From: Branchiostoma floridae
Taxonomy: Eukaryota > Chordata > Leptocardii > Amphioxiformes > Branchiostomatidae
Assembly (NCBI RefSeq): GCF_000003815.2
Contig: NC_049979.1
Location: 26,140,642-26,204,641 of the forward strand
Direction: 5' to 3'
DNA: 64,000 nucleotides
The notes beneath the pieces were generated by a model. That model saw only the letters and a program-made list of their open reading frames with translations, made no database searches and was not told the DNA's origin. This document shows positions 56,611 through 64,000 of the stretch, one piece after another. The stretch's first letter is position 1. The number at the start of each line of letters is the position of its first letter. The position numbers and the translations under genes were made by a program.

Positions 56611-59600
56611 TTTTAGCTATGGATAGTGATAGAGGCAAGAAATAGAGGCCATATCCATACTGTATATAAAGTGCTGTTCATCACTTGTTTTTATAGATCA
56701 TGCAATTTCTGTAGAATAAGTATTATTACACTCTTTGGACTAACTTTATGTCTACAGAATACAACATGGGGTATTCTGTATCGCCCAATGTACTTGTATG
56801 GCCCGACTGCAGGTAGGATCGCCCGAAGGCCGGGGAGATCCGACCCGCGGGATGGCTGGGACTCAGGGCGCTACGGAATACAAATGTTGTATTTATTTAT
56901 ATCATGCCAACCTAAAAAAAACTTAAGTTTATTGCAAAAAAGATGGGACACAAACTGCACATGGCGTCAACAACTTCGTCAATTCAAACAAATAAATTGG
57001 GCAAAGGAACAAAACAGTTGTTCGAATTTTCGACAATTGCGCAATCAAGCGAGTCCAGTTGTTCGAATTGAACTATGGAGCCCCGGACTGTACTGTACAT
57101 ATAGATCAGTCGGAGCACAGATATGGAACATAAATATAGATAGGGGGGGACACTATTTTGCAAAAATGCAGTTTTTGATGAAATACGCACCTAGAAATAT
57201 GGAGACGGTCCATCTGAATATGAAAATGTAAAAAATTTGTAAATCTTTAATTGCTAACCCCCTGTACATACCCCCTGAAGTTTCTAAGTTGACAATGTAC
57301 TGAGCTAGTATAACGCTATACTGCCAAACACGCTTAATGCCTTAGAAATTGTACTTTGGCATCCTTGGCACAATTTTTTACTTCAAGAGAGATCATTGTG
57401 GATATCTGAACCTCCAAATGTATTTCCTAGGTACATATGAACTATTCCAAAGTCACCCCCATGGCAAAAATGGACTGGTCCAAACTCAAAATTGGACGAA
57501 ACGGGCTACACTATCAAAGAATGGGCAAAACATTTGGTCACATCTCATTCTCTTCTTTGTGATTGCTCTACAAATTTTGAAATCATGTACGGTAACTAAG
57601 GGTATGTACCGGGACGGTGTGCCGGTATAAAACAGGTTTTTCGTATTGGACCGGTCCGAAAAAACCTGACCTGAAAAAATTTGGTGGACAGGATGTTGGA
57701 GCTATAATAATTGGAAAATGAACAGATTATATGATCATGCATTAACACGTTTTCATACTTACCTTTACGTCGAATAAAATAACAAGAGTGAAGTATAGTA
57801 TAGTATACGTTTGTGAAGGTTAGACATCCAGGATATGATAAATAGATAATGGTTCAAACTCTTCTTCTAAATAATATCAAAATTTTATTCAGACGTTTAG
57901 GAAGACATCCATCTTCCTTCCTCAGTGACATGAAAAACATTTTCATGTCACTGAGGAATAGATAATGGTTCAAACTCTTCTTCTAAATAATATCAAAATT
58001 TTATCCAGAAGAAGAGTTTGAACCATCATCTATTTATAGTATAGTATAGTTTGTAGTCATTTCTACTAATTTTTACTGTCAATCGCACAGAGGCAGTTAG
58101 CCTTAAAGGATTTTAGAACGCCATTGGTAGTCAAATACCCCGCAAAGCAGATTTCTTTGTAGCGAAATGGACCATTGTTTTGAGTATCACAAGTTTTCAC
58201 ATACTGAATCAGGATCAGGTCCTCTGGAACTGAACCGGATCTGGATTTTCTGTACCGTCACCCACTCCTATTAGGCACCCCTGTAGTTACATGTAACTTA
58301 CTTATGTTTCATCCTATCAAGAAATAAATACTTAATGTAGGTGGGGGGAAAGTGGTGTTCCAACTGAAAAAAATTCAGGTTGCGCACTGCGTTACTTGGA
58401 TTTAGAAGTACGTTGCGCCAACCAAAATGCATTTTCAAATGTAAAGATGGATATTTAGATCACTCAGTTGCTGAAGGTAAAAGATACAGCCTTCGGGTTT
58501 ATCTCTAAGGAGAGGTTTTAACAGACAAGGAAAGACGAAGAAGTCTGTAGTGTCTTTGTCCAAGTGGCAACCACAATTACCGAATCTAAAGTTACAAGGG
58601 TGCTGAAAAAGAAAAGAGAACCTGTATCGTTTAGACAGTACAATAGAGAAGGCAGGAAAGGACATTATCTCCTACACTGCACACTCTATACCAGGCAAAG
58701 AAGTTGTTTGTTATCGGCTGTCTCCAATATAATAGTAGACCTAAAGCACCTCAACGACACTACTTTATGTTCTTTACTGTTATCAGGATCAACATCTCTT
58801 TCACATCTACAAACCTGTAATATTTTTCATTTTGTCGATACTTATATCCATTGCACAGGCAGGTTCTCCTAATTGATGCAGCACCAACTTTGTCTTGTCT
58901 AAATTTACTTTTCTGTTATCCATTCTGTACTTATGTATGTAATACTATGTGGTTTACTATTCTTGTTTTATGCGTATGTTTCTCGAGTAGAAGGCTTAAC
59001 ATAAGCAATTTGTGCTTTCTGCCTCATACTTTCAAAATATATGTGAATATTAAATAGATAAAGGACGCAGGATACCAGAGAGTCTAATAGCCTGGTAGAG
59101 AAATGAAGAGGACTCCGAGCTTATTTAAGAAGCAAGGACTCAATGAGAAAGAGATTGCTAACATTGCTGTTGATTGGAAGAGAGACAAAGACTTGATACA
59201 AACCCTGAAACCCAAGATGGATTTTTAACATCAGCAGCAGAAGTTGATATGTAAGTGTAAAGCTGGCCCAACTCAAGAACACAGCACTGTCACTACCGAT
59301 AACCACAAAAAATCCATCTGCAACACCCATCTGCGATCAACCTAAAATTGTACTTGAACAATGCAAAAAATATGTTACATTCCATTGAGACCATCTACAA
59401 TGAGTGTAAATTTGACTATCATGGTTCTTTTGATTCTGTTGTAAGTACAGGTACCAATAAAACATTGTTGAAATTAAGTATCGCAGGCATCTTGCTTGCA
59501 ATGAGAGATATAGTATGTATATGTACAGGGGGAGAGCTTGGGACTAAGTCAACTGTTGCCTTTCTGTCCATACTTTACGACACATATAAAAACACTGGTT

Positions 59601-60180
59601 TTAAGCTTGGCAAAAAAACCCTGTGTTTTTGTAACCTTAAAACAATGATTCTTAATTCTTAAAAGTTACCCAATTCCTTGGCATCCAGTTTCTGAAACTT
59701 TTACCACTATTCTTGTGAAGCTTAATACACTTGTACATGTAGTTGATCTGGGTACTCTTTATTATTCTCAGCAATTGTCAAATTACTGCCCTGCCGTGAC
59801 TTCCCTGTTTGGGGCCAAATAATGGAAATTCGCCCCAAGAATTGCTGCCCTATTGCCATGGAAACCAAGATTATTAAGCCAAAACCTGGTAGAAAAGTAT
59901 CTTGGAGTGTAATGTATCATTTAATCACACAAAATGTGCAAATAGAACTGACTCAGAAGTAATGTAGTGAGTGCTTGCAGATCTTAGCAACGTCACACAA
60001 GTACATGGCGAGGGGCCTATCCAAACTTCAGAGGGTATGTAAAGGGGGTTAGAGTTTTACAATTGCCTAAATTTCGTGATTTCTGTGTTTATATAGATCA
60101 TCTCCATATTTTAAATGCGTATTTCAAAAATTTTGTATTAATGTCCCCCCTAATATAGACCGAGTATGACACAAAAATAC
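56611..60180. other. Intron 3 of the NTase-TPR gene
   Basis: No exon is recognised. At 58560-58870 (+) the frame includes HYLLHCTLYTRQRSCLLSAV and LLSGSTSLSHLQ, which resembles the C-terminal 'H.L..C..Y...R' region of a non-LTR retrotransposon (weak). An ORF at 59348-59662 has no recognisable domain. Confidence 0.4.
57836..58030. repeat. Nested direct and inverted repeats with a perfect hairpin
   Basis: AATAGATAATGGTTCAAACT...ATCAAAATTTTAT occurs at about 57840 and 57956 and is followed by an inverted AGAAGAAGAGTTTGAACCAT at 58007. Between the direct copies, CCTCAGTGACATGAAAA (57920-57936) pairs perfectly with TTTTCATGTCACTGAGG (57940-57956) over a 3-base loop. Confidence 0.85.
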
Positions 60181-60184
60181 TTAC

Positions 60185-60291
60185 CTTTGACATGAACAGA
60201 CTTGAGTGCAGCTGCAAAGCTTTTTTCTGCTCTGTCCAGGTCCCCTGTCTGTAGGGCCTTGGAACCTTCCTGCAGATGGTCTTCATATGTT
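60185..60291 (-). CDS. NTase-TPR gene, exon 3: N-terminal TPR-like helices
   Basis: Acceptor aacatag|AACATA, donor TCAAAG|gtaagt. It encodes [20 protein letters not shown] and [15 protein letters not shown], a helix-turn-helix with the TPR 'G...A...GDL..AE..F..AL' pattern. Confidence 0.82.
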
Positions 60292-60541
60292 CTATGTTTA
60301 TAAGAAGAATGTCATAAATTATGACATAGATATGCATTTTGAAAATCTATTACAAAATGTATTTTCTTGGTGATACTTTTAAATCAGCTATCAATATTTA
60401 CAATAAAACAGAATCGTAACAGAAAATTGCTACAAACTAAAAATGCAAAGAAATTAATGTAATAGTTTTAGATTTCAACTTTGCTTATTGTTGTAATGCA
60501 TATGTTAGATGATATACTCTATTTAATTATAAGTAACTAAC

Positions 60542-60610
60542 CTCAACCTTTCATCATCTCCCAGTGGTGTGGTAATGATGTCTGTGACTTTAGTCTCTTC
60601 TGAAGTATCA
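60542..60610 (-). CDS. NTase-TPR gene, exon 2
   Basis: Acceptor tctatag|TGATAC, donor TTGAG|gttagt, 69 nt. It encodes SDTSEETKVTDIITTPLGDD, an acidic linker. Phase is 2 in and 2 out. Confidence 0.75.
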
Positions 60611-61348
60611 CTATAGATAAAGAACCAAGAACATGTCATAACCAAATGTCCTTCAATAGTTTTGAACAGTACCAATTTTGTTTGCTGCCTCCATTAAAGT
60701 GTGCAAAGCTTTCAAAAGATAGAGATCAACGTAGTCAATTTTGAAGCTAAGTCAGGGCGCTAGCCAGCGTCCGTTTTTCCGTTAATTGGCGGAAATTTGC
60801 TGCGTGTGACGGAAAAATTTGAAAACCAATCTGTCAACCTTGACGGACAAAAATCCTTGGTGGAAACTACGGGCGGCTTGGGGACGCTGTCCACGGTCGG
60901 AAAGCCACACACTGTTTGTTTTGCTATGTTATGATTGTTGACTTAGTGTGTCGGCGCCCTTTCGCATAAGATAATCTCATTAAAAACCCGTTTTTCAAGG
61001 TCTCAGTTCCGTCTTTCTAACTTACTTTTTGTGGTTTTCACGACAATGGGAATTGGCTGACGAAAAAAAATTTCGAGCTGGCTAGAGCCCTGCTAAAACT
61101 GTTCATGAACCATTGCTATTTTTCTTTTTTTTTACCTTATAGGTGGTAACAGCCAAATGCAGCTTATATATAGTTATACAACACTCCATAGACAAATACA
61201 TCAGAAGGAAACTTAATGTATAAAGCCCAGTACAAGGACCAGTGCAGGTTAAGTGCAGGTAGACACCAGAAATACCTGCACAGCTCCAATTTTACCTGCA
61301 CTAACCTGCATATTATGCAGGTGGTATTTCGAGCCCTGGTACATTGTT

Positions 61349-61779
61349 AGCCTGGGTACCATTTCGGATAGTAGTTCGCTCCTATGTTAGCTTCTGCTTT
61401 CCGTGTGGAGACTTGGACATTCAAACCGTTTGGTGGTAAAATCATTTAATGAGCGAATCAAGAATGGGTTCTAGAGCGCTGGTTCGATGACAACAGGCTC
61501 TCCCGCAAGTGAATAGGAGGACATTTCCAGTGTTGGAACACTGGTTTGAACGAGCGCTTGAATCCCATTCCATAATTCGCTCATATGTGGGGACCAATCA
61601 GCGCCTGCGTCCAAAATTTGGACAATTCCAGACGTTAAGATGGTCTGCGTTCACAGGCTGAAACACAGACTCTGAGAAGCGACTGAATGTGGTGTATAAT
61701 GAACGTCAGAGCGAGAAGCGACTGTATATAGTATATAATGAACGTCGGAGCGAAATACTTTCCGGATGGTACCCAGGCT
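61349..61779. mobile_element. TIR element AGCCTGGGTACC, copy 2 (intron 1)
   Basis: TTA|GCCTGGGTACCATTTCGG and CCGGATGGTACCCAGGC|TA give terminal inverted repeats with a TA target duplication. The right end lies 18 bp from the donor of the first coding exon. Confidence 0.8.
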
Positions 61780-61797
61780 AGTACATTGTATCCCCAC

Positions 61798-61922
61798 CTT
61801 GGCATGTCTGGATGGAGTTGAACTTCCTGAGTAATGTCAGGTTTTCTGATGTTCCCAAACTGGTGTCCGACGGGTGGTCGTCTTTCTCTCAAGCTCATTT
61901 TTGATCCTTTTGATGTTGAGTG
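61798..61922 (-). CDS. NTase-TPR gene, first coding exon
   Basis: Acceptor ttttgcag|CACTCA at 61922, donor CCAAG|gtgggg at 61798. The reading frame is open upstream of the ATG at 61898, so an earlier coding exon is possible. The phase (2 nt left) matches the next exon exactly. Confidence 0.65.
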
Positions 61923-62148
61923 CTGCAAAATGATTATTTTGATTCACAATTGTCAGCATTTTTATGCCTTGCACTCCTCTACAATGTGTATACTTTATGT
62001 AATCATAGAAAATATGTTAATCTTGCTCAGTCATGCTCTTTTTTTGCATTAATTTTACACTTATTGTATGATGTATGTTTTTACCAGATCTTTACACCTT
62101 TGATGATATCTGTGAGGCACACACAGAATAAGCCTTAACACAGCAGGA

Positions 62149-62212
62149 AAAATGTCATTTATAATTAGACCCATTGGCCAGGGCCAATGGGTCTAATTAT
62201 AAATGACATTTT
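62149..62212. repeat. Perfect 31-bp palindrome
   Basis: AAAATGTCATTTATAATTAG...GGCC (62149-62179) pairs without mismatch with 62182-62212 over a 2-base spacer. There is no T-run or coding context, so it is not a terminator. A recent foldback element or replication-slippage product is likely. Confidence 0.95.
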
Positions 62213-62399
62213 GTGGCAGTAGTGTACAGTTGTCTTGGTCTTCTCTAGATGACCTTACAAAATCATAGATTGGCTGATGGCTTATCCAATGTGACTTTTT
62301 CAGGTAAATATTCAGGTATAAAGATATCCTCATACACTCTCAGAGTGTATCATTTTGACTAAGTATGTGATTATGATAAATTGTAACTATGTTGTAACT

Positions 62400-62499
62400 N
62401 NNNNNNNNNNNNNNNNNNNNNNNNNNNNNNNNNNNNNNNNNNNNNNNNNNNNNNNNNNNNNNNNNNNNNNNNNNNNNNNNNNNNNNNNNNNNNNNNNNN
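62400..62499. other. Assembly gap (100 N)
   Basis: A run of exactly 100 N, directly abutting the PRPF8 repeat array. Confidence 0.98.
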
Positions 62500-63954
<1,455 letters not shown>

Positions 63955-64000
63955 TCATGAAAGGGAAACCGTCAGGATTTGAAACTGATTTTGAGGAATA

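Larger units (their letters stand above)
51735..61922 (-). pseudogene. GlnD-like nucleotidyltransferase-TPR gene, four exons, disrupted
   Basis: Exons 61798-61922, 60542-60610, 60185-60291 and 51735-55943 join with matching phases. ATG at 61898-61896 opens MSLRERRPPVGHQFGNIRKP. Next come a TPR-like helix pair ([32 protein letters not shown]) and a coiled helical region. Then follows a nucleotidyltransferase-fold signature, GLGS[20 protein letters not shown], with the G-S...D-x-E spacing of GlnD/DUF294 enzymes, a GlnD-like helical part ([20 protein letters not shown] onward) and 20 TPRs. An in-frame TAA lies at 55450-55452 and a one-base frameshift near 54919-54930. Either these are real lesions (pseudogene or null allele) or base-calling errors. 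Enzymatic activity is not established for animal members. Confidence 0.8.

Noticed and set aside
59348-59662. 104-residue ORF in intron 3 as a gene
   Set aside because: No recognisable domain or splice context; it could be a decayed element.
62149-62212. Transcription terminator
   Set aside because: A eukaryotic context, with no following T-run and no adjacent gene end.

Overview
This is a eukaryotic, intron-rich, repeat-rich genomic scaffold with three assembly gaps of exactly 100 N. The gene content points to an invertebrate deuterostome, most likely a lancelet (Branchiostoma-type): tandem polycystin-1-like REJ/GPS/PLAT channel genes, a nucleotidyltransferase-TPR gene of the kind expanded in amphioxus, and many small inverted-repeat transposons. 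The organism is an inference. The proteins and splice signals are read directly from the sequence.

Layout. 1-324: an inverted-repeat element. 359-819: the last two coding exons of an upstream polycystin paralogue. 820-11540: no gene, many repeats. 11567-40677 (+): a complete 31-exon polycystin-1-like gene. Splice phases agree at every junction and give about 1,941 residues: signal peptide, REJ-type ectodomain, GAIN/GPS with an HL/T cleavage site, TM1, PLAT, the remaining membrane segments, and the polycystin channel module with pore and C-terminal tail. 40935-45363: a small contig between gaps, with a 50-bp minisatellite, two near-identical 660-bp inverted-repeat elements and a CA-rich tract. 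45641-46167 (+): the proline-rich last exon of another gene. 47662-51389: a 3.7-kb DNA transposon with inverted ends.

51735-61922 (-): a four-exon gene combining an N-terminal helical/TPR region, a GlnD-like nucleotidyltransferase-fold domain and 20 nearly identical 44-residue TPRs. It carries an in-frame stop inside the nucleotidyltransferase signature and a frameshift further on, so it is a pseudogene, a null allele or an assembly error. 62500-63921 (-): one genuine exon of the spliceosome gene PRPF8 (63787-63921). It is followed downstream by an array of partial copies of the same exon, separated by (TTTG)n, whose differences are almost all synonymous. The rest of PRPF8 is not in the window.

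The genes do not form a pathway: this is ordinary chordate-type gene order with tandem duplication. The strongest unexplained signals are the PRPF8 partial-exon array, the broken nucleotidyltransferase-TPR gene, the crosswise target-site pattern around the 660-bp repeats, and a GC-AG intron in the polycystin gene.
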